Origin: Phycisphaeraceae bacterium | GTDB taxonomy: Bacteria > Planctomycetota > Phycisphaerae > Phycisphaerales > UBA1924 | Direction: 5' to 3' | DNA: 64,000 nucleotides | NCBI GenBank assembly: GCA_019636655.1 | Contig: JAHBXB010000004.1 | Coordinates: forward strand, 186,001-250,000 | Shown: positions 48,953 to 59,700 of the stretch, one piece after another | Layout: every line of letters begins with the position of its first letter | Numbering within the stretch: position 1 is the stretch's first letter | Notes under the pieces: generated by a model | Database searches by the model: none | What the model was told of the DNA's origin: nothing | The model's input: only the letters and a program-made list of their open reading frames with translations | Translations under genes and position numbers: made by a program

Positions 48953-50434
48953 ATGCGCATCTCTGTGCTGGGACCAGTGATTCTGTTGAGTGGGGGGGCC
49001 ATTCTGACCAGCTCCCCTGCGTTCGCGCAGTTGTCTGGAAAGCCCATGTTCGCACCGCTGGGATCGCCTCGGGTGCTGGGGATGGACCGCCGGGGGCCGA
49101 TTGCGGTGCTGGCGGACTTCAATACGGATGGGCGGGCGGATCTGCTGGTCTCGGACACGACCACGGTCAACGGCGCGGATCGGCACCAGTTCAGCGTGTA
49201 CCTGAACCGGTCAGGGGGGGAGTTTGCGCCGGCGTTCAAGTCGTCGCCGGTGGGGTCGCGGGGGCTGGACTACGCGGCGCTGGCGGTGGGGGACTTCAAC
49301 GAGGACGGGACGGCGGACGTGGTGACCTCGCGGGCGTTCCCGGAGGGGGGTGGGGCGTACGAGAACATGACGATTCTGATCGGCACGCCGGAGGGGCGGC
49401 TGGTGCGCGAGACGCCGTGGGCGAACTGCATCAATCCGCCGGCGACGACGATGGCGCTCAAGGGTCGTGCGGTGGCGGCGGCGGATGTCAACGGTGACGG
49501 GCACCTGGACATCATCTCGACGACGACTTCGGCTCAGATCAGCGTGGTGCTCGGGGACGGACACGGTGGGTTCGGGGCGCCGATTCTGTCGGGGATCGGG
49601 ATGACGTACGGGGCGTTGCTGGTGGGGGACCTGAACTTCGACGGGGCGGTGGATGTGGTGACGATCTCGGACTCGGGGATGTCGACGGTCGCCGAGACGA
49701 CGATCGACGTGAACGTGGGGCGCGGGGATGGGACGTTCGGGTACGCATCGACGCGGCACGTGGACATGCGGTTTGCGGATGTGGATGGTGTCCGGGCGGG
49801 GGCGTTCCTGGTGCCGATGACCGAGAGCGGGGCGCCGGACCTGGTGCTGTTCGGGGAATCGGGGGCCGACGAGGACAACGGCGGGCTGTACGTGCTGAGC
49901 GCGACGGGCGGGTACCGGTTCGACGTGGTGTTCCACGAGACGCGGTCGGAGGACTCGTCGCGGACGCAGTCGATCGTGGTGATGGATGTGGATGGGGATC
50001 GCGACCTGGACATCGTCAAGATCCCGGCGCCCGGGATGGGGAACGGGGAGGTGATGATCAACGAGGGGCTGTGGCGGTTCGCGGTTCGGCTGCCGTTTCC
50101 GGCGACGGATCAGCGGATCGCGGCGGCGGTGAGCACGGATCTGGCGGGGTCGAGTTTCGCTGACCTGGCGTTGCTGGCGTATCCGGTGGGCCGATCCGGG
50201 GAAGCGGTGCTGAGCGTCTGGCGGAACGACAGCGCGACACCGTGTGAGGCGGATGTCGATCGCGATGGGGCGGTGACGCCGGCGGACCTCGCGGCGTTTA
50301 CGCAGCGATGGGTGGAGGAGATCCAGAGCAACGAGCGGCGGTTCGAGGATCTCAACGGCGACGGGGTGGTGGATGGAGCGGATGTCGCCGCGTACGTGCG
50401 GCTGTGGTTCGAGGCGTTGAGCGAGGGGTGCTGA
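48953..50434 (+). CDS. Exported FG-GAP/VCBS-repeat protein with dockerin tail
   Basis: A 493-residue exported protein (ATG 48953, signal peptide ending AFAQ). Several FG-GAP/VCBS-type loops follow: VLADFNTDGRADLL, VGDFNEDGTADVV, AADVNGDGHLDII, VGDLNFDGAVDVV and MDVDGDRDLDIV. These fold as beta-propeller blades. The C-terminal two dockerin loops, DVDRDGAVTPADLAAF and DLNGDGVVDGADVAAY, follow a Cys (TPCEAD) and end in Glu-Gly-Cys, the same layout as 12591-13469. It probably is surface linked; ligand unknown. Followed by a symporter gene 37 bases later. Confidence 0.87.
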   Translation: MRISVLGPVILLSGGAILTSSPAFAQLSGKPMFAPLGSPRVLGMDRRGPIAVLADFNTDGRADLLVSDTTTVNGADRHQFSVYLNRSGGEFAPAFKSSPVGSRGLDYAALAVGDFNEDGTADVVTSRAFPEGGGAYENMTILIGTPEGRLVRETPWANCINPPATTMALKGRAVAAADVNGDGHLDIISTTTSAQISVVLGDGHGGFGAPILSGIGMTYGALLVGDLNFDGAVDVVTISDSGMSTVAETTIDVNVGRGDGTFGYASTRHVDMRFADVDGVRAGAFLVPMTESGAPDLVLFGESGADEDNGGLYVLSATGGYRFDVVFHETRSEDSSRTQSIVVMDVDGDRDLDIVKIPAPGMGNGEVMINEGLWRFAVRLPFPATDQRIAAAVSTDLAGSSFADLALLAYPVGRSGEAVLSVWRNDSATPCEADVDRDGAVTPADLAAFTQRWVEEIQSNERRFEDLNGDGVVDGADVAAYVRLWFEALSEGC

Positions 50435-50471
50435 GGGGTGGAGTGGGAGGGGGGCGTGTCTATCGTGATCA

Positions 50472-52379
50472 ATGATCGACCTGGCGATCCTCGCGGTGTT
50501 TGTCGTCGTCTCGGTGGGGGCGGGGTTGTGGATGCGGCGGAGTGCGTCGCGCAACCTCGGCGAGTTCTTCCTTGCCGGGCGGACGATGCGCGGGTGGCAG
50601 GCGGGCACGAGCATGGCGGCGACGCAGTTCGCCGCGGACACGCCGCTTGTGGTCACGGGGCTGGTGGCCACGGCGGGCATCTTCGCGCTCTGGCAGTTGT
50701 GGATCTACGGGATAGCGTTCCTGTTGCTGGCGTTTGTGTTCGGCGCTCGGTGGCAACGGGCGGGTGTGCTGACCGATGCGGAACTGGTCGAGGCCCGCTA
50801 CGACGGGCGCGGGGTGCTGGCGCTGCGGACGATCAAGGCGATCTACTACGGGACGGTGATCAACTGCGTGGTGCTGGCGATGGTGCTCAAGGCGACCGTC
50901 GCCATCACGGAGGTGTTCCTGCCGTGGAACGAGTGGCTGCCGGCGGGGATGCATGGGTGGCTGGTGCGGATGGTGAGCGCGAGTGGGGTGGTGGTCGCGT
51001 CGGGGCTGACGGATCTTGATCCGGAGGTCGCGTCGGCGAACAACCTGCTCAGCGTGGTCGCGATCATGGCGTTTGTCGCGATGTACTCGATGACGGGCGG
51101 GCTCCGCGGCGTGGTGTTCACCGATGTGTTCCAGTTCGCGCTGTCGATCGCCGGCACGCTCATCTATGCGTTCGTCGCGGTGCGGGCGGCGGGTGGACTC
51201 GACGGGCTGGTTGGGCGCGTGAGCGAGGCTTGGGGCGCGGAGCGGGCGTCCGCGCTGCTGGGGTTTGCGCCCCCGGTCGGGGCTGCGATGGCGCCGTTCC
51301 TGGTGATCATCAGCCTGCAATGGGTGTTTCAGGTCAGCAGCGACGGGACGGGGTATTTGGCGCAGCGCACGATGAGTTGCCGCGACGAGCGGGAGGCGAG
51401 GTCGGCCGGGGTGACGTTCGCGTGGCTGCAGATCCTGCTGCGGAGCCTGCCGTGGCTGCTGATCGCGGTGGCGCTGCTGGTGGTGTACCCGCGGGGGTCG
51501 CTCGCGCGGGACGGGGCGACGTTCCAGGCGGTCCGGGAGTTCTCGTTCATCACGGGGATCAACGATCTGCTCCCGGCGGGTGCTCGCGGGCTGATGCTCG
51601 TCGGCATGCTCGCGGCTCTGGCGTCGACGCTGGACACACACATGAACTGGGGCGCGGGGTACTGGGCGAACGATCTCTACAAGCGGCTGCTGTGCGGGGC
51701 GTGGCTCGGTCGCCGGTCGGGCCCGCGGGAACTGGTGTTGGTGGCGCGGATGTCGAACCTGCTGCTGATCGCGATGGCGCTCGCGCTGGTGCCGGCGCTC
51801 GACTCGATCCAGCAGGCGTGGAAGATCTCGCTGCTGTTCGGCGCCGGTGTGGGCTCGGTGCTGGTGCTGCGGTGGCTGTGGGAGCGGATCAACCTGTGGT
51901 CCGAGTTCGCGGCGATGGCGGTGTCGCTGGTGCTGGCGCCGGTGCTGCTGATGGTCGCGGGGGATCCGAGCCAGGAGTGGCTGCGGCTGGGTGTGATGGC
52001 CGCGGTGTCGACGGCCGCGGCCATCGGCGTGACGTGGGTGACGCCGCGGACGGGGGATAAGACGCTGGCGGGGTTCTACGAGCGGGTGCGGCCGGTGGGA
52101 TTCTGGGGGCGTGCATCGAGGCTGGCTGGGGAGTCGGCGGGCCGATCGCGCGAGGGGCTGAGGACGGCGCTGGTGACGACGGCGGTGTGCGCGGTGTCGC
52201 TGTACGCGTGCCTGTACGGCGCTGGGCGGCTGCTGGTGCCTCATCCGGATCGGTCGTGGTGGGTGCCGGCTGCGGTGCTGGGTGTTGGCCTGGCGCTGGT
52301 GCCTGTGTGGTGGAGGCGGGGGCTGGGCCGGGCGGCTACTGGGACGGAGCGCCTCCACCGAGCGACTTCATCGATGTGA
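50472..52379 (+). CDS. Sodium:solute symporter family protein
   Basis: A 635-residue membrane transporter of the SSS family (LeuT-like fold). About 13 hydrophobic segments, with GEFFLAGRTMRGWQAGTSMAATQFAADTPL at the start and SMTGGLRGVVFTDVFQF in the middle, typical of SSS. The solute is unpredicted. Its 3' end overlaps the convergent DUF4239 gene by 44 bases. Confidence 0.9.
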   Translation: MIDLAILAVFVVVSVGAGLWMRRSASRNLGEFFLAGRTMRGWQAGTSMAATQFAADTPLVVTGLVATAGIFALWQLWIYGIAFLLLAFVFGARWQRAGVLTDAELVEARYDGRGVLALRTIKAIYYGTVINCVVLAMVLKATVAITEVFLPWNEWLPAGMHGWLVRMVSASGVVVASGLTDLDPEVASANNLLSVVAIMAFVAMYSMTGGLRGVVFTDVFQFALSIAGTLIYAFVAVRAAGGLDGLVGRVSEAWGAERASALLGFAPPVGAAMAPFLVIISLQWVFQVSSDGTGYLAQRTMSCRDEREARSAGVTFAWLQILLRSLPWLLIAVALLVVYPRGSLARDGATFQAVREFSFITGINDLLPAGARGLMLVGMLAALASTLDTHMNWGAGYWANDLYKRLLCGAWLGRRSGPRELVLVARMSNLLLIAMALALVPALDSIQQAWKISLLFGAGVGSVLVLRWLWERINLWSEFAAMAVSLVLAPVLLMVAGDPSQEWLRLGVMAAVSTAAAIGVTWVTPRTGDKTLAGFYERVRPVGFWGRASRLAGESAGRSREGLRTALVTTAVCAVSLYACLYGAGRLLVPHPDRSWWVPAAVLGVGLALVPVWWRRGLGRAATGTERLHRATSSM

Positions 52380-53118
52380 GCGGTGTCGCGTCGAGGCGGA
52401 TCAGGCCGTGGCGCGGGTAGTCCAGGTCGATGATGACCCAGAGGGTGCCGGCGATAAGCAGTGCAAAGGCCCAGTGCGCGAGACGGTGCCGTCCGCCTTG
52501 GGCGGAGTCGGAGTAGCCGACGATCGCGAGGCAGATCACGGCGCTCGTCACCAGCAGCGTGAGCACGGGGATGGGCAGGTGGCGGATCGCCGCGGCGTTG
52601 CGGGCGGCGTGGAGATCGATGATCTCGTTGATCGCGGGGAGGACGGCCATGGTTACGCTGGGCTTGCGCTCGACGCCATCGATCGCAGCGGCCCACATGC
52701 GGTTGTGGAGGCGCTCCATTTCGTCCATCACCGGGGGCGCCTGGGAGATGGGGGTGGTGAGGAGGGTTGTCCGGTTGCGCCAGTATTCCCTGAGGGAGTT
52801 CTGCAGTTCGGCGCGGTTCAGCGGATCCAGAACATCGGCCCGCAGGTACGCCGTGCCGATCGCGTTGGCTTCGCGGGTGATGTAGTCCTGACGATCGATG
52901 AAGCGGGAGGCCGAGCCAGCGAAACTGAAGCCCAGAAGAAGCCCGAGCAGGCCGAGCAGGGCTCCCTGGACGGCGCCGAACTGGGAACCGGCCCGGCCCA
53001 CGGCGTCCCCCTCTCGGTCGTAACGGAGTCGTCCGAGCCAGAGGCCGAGTTCGACCGAGCCGAAGAGGCCAAAGAGCAGGAGGGCGCTGATGGCGAGTTC
53101 GGAGGAGATGTCGTTCAT
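52336..53118 (-). CDS. DUF4239-like membrane protein
   Basis: A 260-residue membrane protein starting at ATG 53118, with GAGG 7 bases upstream. Two N-terminal helices (ALLLFGLFGSVELGLWLG and GALLGLLGLLLGFSFAGSASRF), a central soluble helical part with REANAIGTAYLRADVL, and two C-terminal helices follow. This matches DUF4239 bestrophin-like proteins from memory. Function unknown. Confidence 0.8.
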   Translation of the reverse strand: MNDISSELAISALLLFGLFGSVELGLWLGRLRYDREGDAVGRAGSQFGAVQGALLGLLGLLLGFSFAGSASRFIDRQDYITREANAIGTAYLRADVLDPLNRAELQNSLREYWRNRTTLLTTPISQAPPVMDEMERLHNRMWAAAIDGVERKPSVTMAVLPAINEIIDLHAARNAAAIRHLPIPVLTLLVTSAVICLAIVGYSDSAQGGRHRLAHWAFALLIAGTLWVIIDLDYPRHGLIRLDATPLTSMKSLGGGAPSQ

Positions 53119-53388
53119 CGTGGTGCCTCGGGCGGGTACGTGACTGTACACGACAGCCGCGAAGCGGGGTTGCGGGTGATTACTGGGTGTGAGCAGTAGG
53201 CTGCGACGAGTCCATATGCGGCTGGCGCCAGGTTGGTTGCGGGGGTTATGCCAGGCGACCTCGGCGGCGGCACTGACATCAACCGCGCCTTGGCGGTGCA
53301 ACAATGCGGAGTACGATGGACGCGTCCGAATACATGGAAGAGTCCTGGAGACCGGGGGACACTCGGTGTCTGTTGGAAGAGCCAGGCG

Positions 53389-53823
53389 ATGCACAACAAG
53401 ACGTCTGGAATGTGCGGTCGATGCGGGTATGACCTGTCCGGCATTCGATCCGGACGGTGTCCAGAGTGCGATTGGAGCATCGTCGATAGCACTGAGTACG
53501 AAAAGGAAAAGCCTGTTCAAGACACTGGCATCTATGGCGAGCCATTCGGCGCAGACCTGGATGCGTTCGACACGCTGTTCGCCGCGGTTCCGGCTGCTGC
53601 TCTGGCCGCTCTCGTGTACATAACCCGGGCGCCGAGCGGCGCGTCGGTTGTGCTTGGAACACTTGTGTCGGTCTGTGTGGCGACGGCAGCGTGCGGCGTC
53701 GCCCTGATCATGATGGGGGACAAGCTCGAGGGCGGCTGGCGCCTTCTCGGCGAGGTCGCGGCGGGGATCGTCGCCGGGGTGGCGTTCTTGCTGCTGCTTT
53801 GTAGCGCAATGTGGGGACTTTAG
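53389..53823 (+). CDS. Small zinc-ribbon membrane protein
   Basis: A 144-residue protein beginning MHNKTSGMCGRCGYDLSG, with a second Cys pair CPEC, forming a four-Cys zinc ribbon at about residues 9-29, followed by two hydrophobic helices (about 62-80 and 85-105). The CGYDL-type ribbon is common in Planctomycetota. GGAAGAG lies upstream of the ATG at 53389. Function unknown. An upstream-extended frame from 53233 is not supported. Confidence 0.65.
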   Translation: MHNKTSGMCGRCGYDLSGIRSGRCPECDWSIVDSTEYEKEKPVQDTGIYGEPFGADLDAFDTLFAAVPAAALAALVYITRAPSGASVVLGTLVSVCVATAACGVALIMMGDKLEGGWRLLGEVAAGIVAGVAFLLLLCSAMWGL

Positions 53824-53883
53824 TGCGCTATGCGGCGTGCACTGATAGTGTGAGGGGGTAAGACTCATCACCGATCCCGGTCG

Positions 53884-53912
53884 CCTCCTTCGGGAGTACT
53901 GGAGGTTTTCTT
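53884..53912 (+). terminator. Candidate terminator after the zinc-ribbon gene
   Basis: CCTCC pairs with GGAGG across a 12-base loop, followed by TTTTCTT. An alternative small hairpin CTCC-TTCG-GGAG lies inside. The stem is only 5 bp, so this is a weak call. Confidence 0.3.
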
Positions 53913-53993
53913 GGTGGCGGCAGACGGCTCCGTGCTCTAGCCCGTCGAGTGGCTACCGTTCTCCACTCGTGGGCACTTTATAAAGGAACACCC

Positions 53994-54767
53994 ATGAAGA
54001 TCGTCGTCATTGGCGGGAGTGGGCTCATCGGCGCCAATCTGGTTGGGAAGCTCCGCCGACTGGGCCACGATGTAGTCGCGGCGTCGCCGTCCTCGGGGGT
54101 GAACGCGGTTACCGGCGTGGGTCTGGCGGGTGCCCTGGCGGGGGCTCGGGTCGTCGTTGATGTGACGAACTCGCCGTCGTTCGAGGACTCGGCGGTGATG
54201 GAGTTTTTTACGGTCTCAGCCCGCAATCTCGCGGCGGCTGAGCGGCAGGCTGGCGTGGGGCACCACGTGGCGCTCTCGGTTGTAGGGGCCGACCGCGCGC
54301 CGGACAGCGGGTACATGCGCGCCAAGGTGGCTCAGGAGGACCTGATCAAGGCGTCCGGCGTGCCCTACACGATCCTCCGGGCCACGCAGTTCTTCGAGTT
54401 CCTGGGGAGCATCGCGGATTCGAGCACCGAGGGTGCCGTGGTGCGGCTGCCACCCGCCCTGGTGCAGCCGATTGCCGCGGAGGACGTCGCCGCGGCGCTG
54501 GCCGATGTGGCCTTAGCCGACCCGCAGAATGGTACCGTCGAACTGGGGGGCCCGGAGGCGGTTGGCATGGATGAGATCGTCCGTCGGTACCTGGCTGCGA
54601 AGAAGGACGTTCGAAGGGTGACGACGGACGCGGCGGCTCGTTATTTTGGTACCAAGCTGGATGATCACACCATCACCCCGGGAAAAGGCGCTCGCCATGG
54701 GGCGACGACGTTCGACGAGTGGTTCAGGAGCAGCGGCACGAAACCGGCGGGCAAGTCCCATGGGTAG
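53994..54767 (+). CDS. NmrA/atypical SDR-type NAD(P)-binding protein
   Basis: A 257-residue Rossmann protein starting MKIVVIGGSGLIGANLV, with GxxGxxG-type motif, and AAAAERQAGVGHHVALSVVG typical of NmrA/YtfG-like atypical SDRs. AAAGGA lies 6 bases before the ATG at 53994. Later PYTILRATQFFEFLG is the family motif. It is monocistronic; substrate or partner unknown. Similar genes are often annotated as NAD(P)H-binding protein. Confidence 0.86.
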   Translation: MKIVVIGGSGLIGANLVGKLRRLGHDVVAASPSSGVNAVTGVGLAGALAGARVVVDVTNSPSFEDSAVMEFFTVSARNLAAAERQAGVGHHVALSVVGADRAPDSGYMRAKVAQEDLIKASGVPYTILRATQFFEFLGSIADSSTEGAVVRLPPALVQPIAAEDVAAALADVALADPQNGTVELGGPEAVGMDEIVRRYLAAKKDVRRVTTDAAARYFGTKLDDHTITPGKGARHGATTFDEWFRSSGTKPAGKSHG

Positions 54768-54858
54768 CGAGCGTGCGGTTCGCACAAGCCGTTGTGCGGC
54801 AGCCTAGACCATGAGGTGTCGCTGCGAGGCGTCGGCGATCGTGCCAGGAGTATGAGAC

Positions 54859-55401
54859 GTGAAGCGACGAGGTGTTCGACGCCCGCCTGCGGAGGAGGGC
54901 ACGGTCGTTGCGGTGCCGCTTCCGTCGTCCGGCGGGTATGGCATTGCCGTCGTGTCGAGGTGGGCGACGAAGGTGTTGTATGGCAGCCGCCGGATTCTGG
55001 GTTACGGTTTCGGGCCGCGGCTGCCCGAGCTCCCCCTTGCCGTGGAGATTGGCAGATTAGATCCGAGACATGCGAACATAGTCCTTGTAACCTATGATGA
55101 TGAGATAGCCTCTGGCAGCTGGAAGATCGTAGGCAAGGTGCAGGAGTTCAGCCGCGGCGAGTGGCCGATGCCGAGGTTTTCGTATTACCATGACACCCTC
55201 CGTCGGTGGCTGGAGATCCGACACGTCGAGGACACGTTAGACGAAGAGTTTGGAGAACGAAACACGATCACTATCGAAGATGCGCGATCGTGTGCCGATT
55301 ACGGCTTCAATACTCCCGGTGCGTTTGCCGGCAAGCTCGACCGAGCGATTTGCGAGGGCTGGCAGGGGAGACCGCCGGTGATGCTCTCGCAGGGACGATG
55401 A
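54859..55401 (+). CDS. Imm26-like immunity protein (copy 1)
   Basis: A 180-residue protein starting GTG 54859 (AGGAG 9 bases upstream). EEGTVVAVPLPSSGGYGIAVV and GKVQEFSRGEWPMPRFSYYH resemble immunity protein 26 of polymorphic toxin systems. It is a clear paralogue of 61733-62269: the shared skeleton includes YGFGPR, EIASG.W, GEWP.P.FSYYH, RRWL, CADY and GW.GRPP. No toxin gene is adjacent. It precedes the RND operon but shares nothing with it functionally that I can see. Confidence 0.7.
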   Translation: MKRRGVRRPPAEEGTVVAVPLPSSGGYGIAVVSRWATKVLYGSRRILGYGFGPRLPELPLAVEIGRLDPRHANIVLVTYDDEIASGSWKIVGKVQEFSRGEWPMPRFSYYHDTLRRWLEIRHVEDTLDEEFGERNTITIEDARSCADYGFNTPGAFAGKLDRAICEGWQGRPPVMLSQGR

Positions 55402-55532
55402 TGTGGGGTCGTGGCTCCCTGCGCCGCCCCAGGATCGCCGTGGGCCGCGGTCCGAGCGGCGGCGCTACCCTTGCCGGCATCGGCTCGCGGCACTCGATGG
55501 ATCAGAGTTGTTCCGGACGTGGAAGTCTGCCC

Positions 55533-56756
55533 ATGAGGAAGACATCAACAGGATCCGTTGTCAGGTCGGGCCTCGCCAGCGAATCGATGTGGCTCGCGGC
55601 AGTCCTGATCGCGCTCTCCGGGGTCACGGGCTGCAAGCCGCGGATGAACGAGTACAAGCCGCCGCCGCCGCCCGAGGTCACCGTGGCGCATCCCGTGCGA
55701 AAAACGGTCACCCGCTATCTGGACTACACCGGCACGACCGAGGCGTACGAGGTTGTCGAACTGCGGGCCCGTGTGCCGGGGTTCCTGGAAAAGGTGAGCT
55801 TCAAGCCCGGAGCGGAGGTCAAGAAGGGCGATTTGCTCTTCGTCATTGATCCCCGTGAGTACGAGGCCGAGGCCAGGAAGGCGGAGGCCGATGTCGCGGA
55901 CCGCGAGGCGGCGCTGCGCCTGGCCGAAGTCACGCTACATCGTGTCAACGTGGTGGACAAGGCGGCGGCGGGAACGCCGCAGGAGACCGACCAGGCTGTC
56001 GCCGACCGCGACAAGGCGAAGGCGCAGCTGGAGCTGGCCCGCGCGGCGCTGGCGAAGGCGCACCTGAACGTGGAGTTCACGCAGGTTCGGGCGCCCATCG
56101 ATGGCCGCATCACGAAGAACCTTGTCGATGTCGGGAACCTTGTCGGGGCCGGCGGGCAGCCGACGGCCCTCGCGGTGATCGAGAGCAACCGGCCGCTGTA
56201 CGTGTCGGTCGACGTCGGCGAGAGCGACGTCCTGCTCATCCGGCGGGCGCGGATGGCCCAGCAGCCGGATGCGGAGCCGGGCCAGGTCACCCCCGGCGAG
56301 TGGCGCCGCGTCGAGCTGGCAACAGCGGATTCGACGGAGTACAACGTTCACGGCCGCATCGACTATGTGGACCCTGCACTCAACGCGCAGTCGGGCACGC
56401 TCAGGGTGCGCTGCCGCTTCGAGAACGAGGACGGCGTCCTGCTGCCGGGTCTGTTCGTGCGGATGAGGCTGCTGCTGGATGAGGCCGAGCAGACGGTCGT
56501 TCCGGACATCGCCCTCCTGACCGACCAGTCCGGGCGATTCGCGTTCGTGGTCAACGACCAAGGCGTTGTCGAGGTTCGTCGGGTGAAGATCGGATCGCTC
56601 GATGGGGCGCTGCGCGTCGTCACGGAGGGGCTGAGCCCGACTGACCGGGTCATCGTCAACGGGCTGCAGCGGGCCCGCCCGGGGATCACCGTGACCGCGA
56701 AGGAACAGGACGCGGCAGCGCAAGACGCGCCGGCGGCCGACGCCGCGAACAAGTAG
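55533..56756 (+). CDS. RND efflux periplasmic adaptor (MexA/AcrA-like lipoprotein)
   Basis: A 407-residue membrane-fusion protein. Start ATG 55533 (GGAAG 7 bases upstream) and lipobox SGVTGC at Cys34. The lipoyl half-motif VELRARVPGFLEKVSFKPGAEVKKGDLLFVID and the second half with VRAPIDGRITKNLVDVGNLV bracket a helical hairpin; a beta-barrel domain follows. It bridges the inner-membrane pump at 56772 to an outer-membrane TolC. Operon with the pump (15-base gap). Confidence 0.94.
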   Translation: MRKTSTGSVVRSGLASESMWLAAVLIALSGVTGCKPRMNEYKPPPPPEVTVAHPVRKTVTRYLDYTGTTEAYEVVELRARVPGFLEKVSFKPGAEVKKGDLLFVIDPREYEAEARKAEADVADREAALRLAEVTLHRVNVVDKAAAGTPQETDQAVADRDKAKAQLELARAALAKAHLNVEFTQVRAPIDGRITKNLVDVGNLVGAGGQPTALAVIESNRPLYVSVDVGESDVLLIRRARMAQQPDAEPGQVTPGEWRRVELATADSTEYNVHGRIDYVDPALNAQSGTLRVRCRFENEDGVLLPGLFVRMRLLLDEAEQTVVPDIALLTDQSGRFAFVVNDQGVVEVRRVKIGSLDGALRVVTEGLSPTDRVIVNGLQRARPGITVTAKEQDAAAQDAPAADAANK

Positions 56757-56771
56757 AAAAGCACCCGACGC

Positions 56772-59700
56772 ATGTTCAGCCAGTTCTTCATCCGCCGGCC
56801 CATCGTCGCGTGCGTGATCGCGATTCTGATCATGATCGCCGGCGCGGTCTCGTTCCCGACGCTGCCGGTCGCCCAATATCCCGAGATTGCGCCCCCGATC
56901 ATCCGGGTGACGACGGTGTATCCCGGCGCGAGCGCCCAGGTCGTCGCCGACACGGTTGCCGCCCCGATCGAGCAGCAGGTCAACGGCGTTGACCGCATGA
57001 TCTACATGGAGAGCACGTCGGCCAGCGACGGCTCCTACACGCTTAACGTTTCGTTCGAGGTCGGCACGGACGTCGACATCGCCTCTGTGCTCGTGCAGAA
57101 CCGTGTGTCCATCGCCCTGGCGCAGCTGCCCGATGAGGTGCGCCGCCAGGGGGTGACGACGACCAAGGTCTCCACGAGCATCGTGTCGGTGCTCGCCCTG
57201 ACGCCGGTCGACCCGGCGGCCACTCCCGAGTACACCGACCTGTACCTTGCCAACTACCTGCTCATCAGCGTCAACGACCAGGTGAAACGCATCCCGGGCG
57301 TGGGCGATACGCTGATCCGTCCCGGCAAGGACTACGGCATGCGCATCTGGCTGGACCCGGACAAACTCCGGGGTCGTGCCCTGACCACCACGGATGTGCT
57401 GGGCGCCCTGCGGGAGCAGAACGTCCAGGTCGCCGCGGGCAACATCGGGCAGCCGCCGGTTCCGGAGGGGCAGGGATTCCAGTATTCCATCACGACCCTC
57501 GGCCGGCTGCAGACGCCCGAGCAGTTCGAGGACATCATCATCCGTGCCGACGGGAACCGCATCGTCAGGGTCAGGGACGTGGCCCGCGTGGAACTGGGCG
57601 CGAAGTCCTACGACACGCTCGGACGCGTCGATGGCGTCCCGTCGGCACTCATGGTGGTCTACCAGTCGCCGGGCGGCAACTCCGTGCAGGTCGCGGCGAG
57701 CCTGCGCGACCTGCTCGACCGCCTGTCGAAGGACCTTCCCAAGGGACTCGAGTTCCGCACGATCTACGACACTTCAGAGTTCGTGGCCTCGGCGATCGAC
57801 GAGGTGTACCGCACGATCTTCGAGGCCTCGGGCCTGGTCATCCTCGTGGTGCTCGTCTTCCTGGGGAGCGTCCGCTCCACGATCATTCCGATTGCAGCGA
57901 TTCCTGTGTCGCTCGTGGGGACCTTCTTCGCGATGAAGGTGTTCGGGTTCTCGCTCAATCTCCCGACGCTGTTTGGGCTGATCCTCGCCATCGGGATTGT
58001 CGTCGATGACGCCATCGTCGTCGTTGAGAACGTCGAGCGGAACCTCTCCGAGCATCACCTGCCGCCAAAGGAGGCGACGTCCCGTGCCATGCTTGAGGTG
58101 TTCGGCCCTGTCGTCGGCATCTCGCTCGTGCTCATGGCCGTGTTTCTGCCTACCGCCGCGCTGCCTGGCATCAGCGGTCAGCTCTACCGGCAGTTTGCGC
58201 TCACGATCGCGGCCAGCACGTTCTTCAGCGCCCTGTGCGCTCTCACGCTCAGCCCCGCGCTCTCCGGGGTGATCCTGCGGGAGCACCGGGCGGGGCAGAA
58301 GCACAACATCTTCAAGCGAACATTCGACCGCGTGTTCGACGTTGTGGCCGACCGGTACGCCAGGGCTATCCGGTTTGTCGTGCGCCCCTCCATGATCGGT
58401 GTATCGCTCGCGGCGTTCGCAGCGCTGGGTGCGCTCATCCTCTGGAGCCTGGCGCGCGTGCCCACGGGCTTCGTTCCCGACGAGGACAAGGGCCTCCTGA
58501 TCGCCGAAATCTGGATGCCCGACAGCGCCAGCCAGGAGCGCACCCTGAACGTCCTGAAGCGAGTCGAGCAGATCTTCGGGGAAACCGACGGTGTGGCCCA
58601 CCGCGGCGGGTTCCAGGGCTTTTCCCTCATCGCGGGCAACGGCTCCAACTACGGAGTTGTCTTCGCCGGCCTGAAGCCTTGGTCCTACCGCGTCCCCCGC
58701 CACCGCGACATGTACACGATGCTCGCCGAGGTGCGGCAGAAGTTCGCCCAGATCCAGGAGGGCACCGTCATCGCGTTCTACCGGCCCGCCGTCGACGGGA
58801 TCGGCAACGCTTCGGGGTTTGACCTGCGCCTGGAAGACCGCGCGGGCGTCGGGCGCCAGCAGATGCAGCAGTTCGTGCAGGAGTTCGTCAACGACGCCAA
58901 CACGCAGTCGAAACTGCGGCGGGTCTCCTCCCCGTACAAGGCCGCCGTCCCGCAGCTCATGGCCGACATCGACCGCGAGAAGTGCAAGAAGCTCGGCCTC
59001 TCGCTGGCCGATGTGTTCAGCACGCTGAGCGTCAACCTCGGCTCCGCGTATGTCAACGACTTCAACAAGTTCGGACGCACCTGGCAGGTGGACGTGCAGG
59101 CCGACAGCGCCTTCCGCTACCGGGCGGATCAGGTCAAGCTCCTCCAGGTGCGCAACGCCTCGGGTCAGATGATCCCTCTGAGCTCGCTCCTCAAGATCGA
59201 TGAATCGATGGGACCGGATCGGGTCATCCGGTACAACCTCTATCCCGCGGCGGCCGTCAATGGCGCTGGGGCCCCGGGCGTGAGCACGGGCGAGACCATG
59301 GCCGTAGTCGAGGACATGATCCGCCAGAAGGCGCCGCAGGGCATCGATTACGAATGGACGGCCCTGTCCTTCCAGGAGAGCCGCGCCGCTGGCACCGCGG
59401 GGCTGGTCTTTGTGCTTGCCCTGACGGTCGTGTACCTCATCCTCGCCGCGCTCTATGAGAGCTGGACGATTCCTCTGGCGGTCATCCTGTCCATTCCGCT
59501 GGCCGTCCTGGGCGCGATGCTGGGCTTGCTCTGGCGTGGCATGGACAACAACATCTACACGCAGGTCGGCCTCGTGCTCCTCGTCGGCCTGGGCGCCAAG
59601 AACGCGATCCTCATCGTCGAGTTCGCCAAGACCAACCGCGCCAACGGTCAGCCGATCATCGATTCGGTCGTCGAGGCGGCTCGGCAGCGGCTCCGGCCCA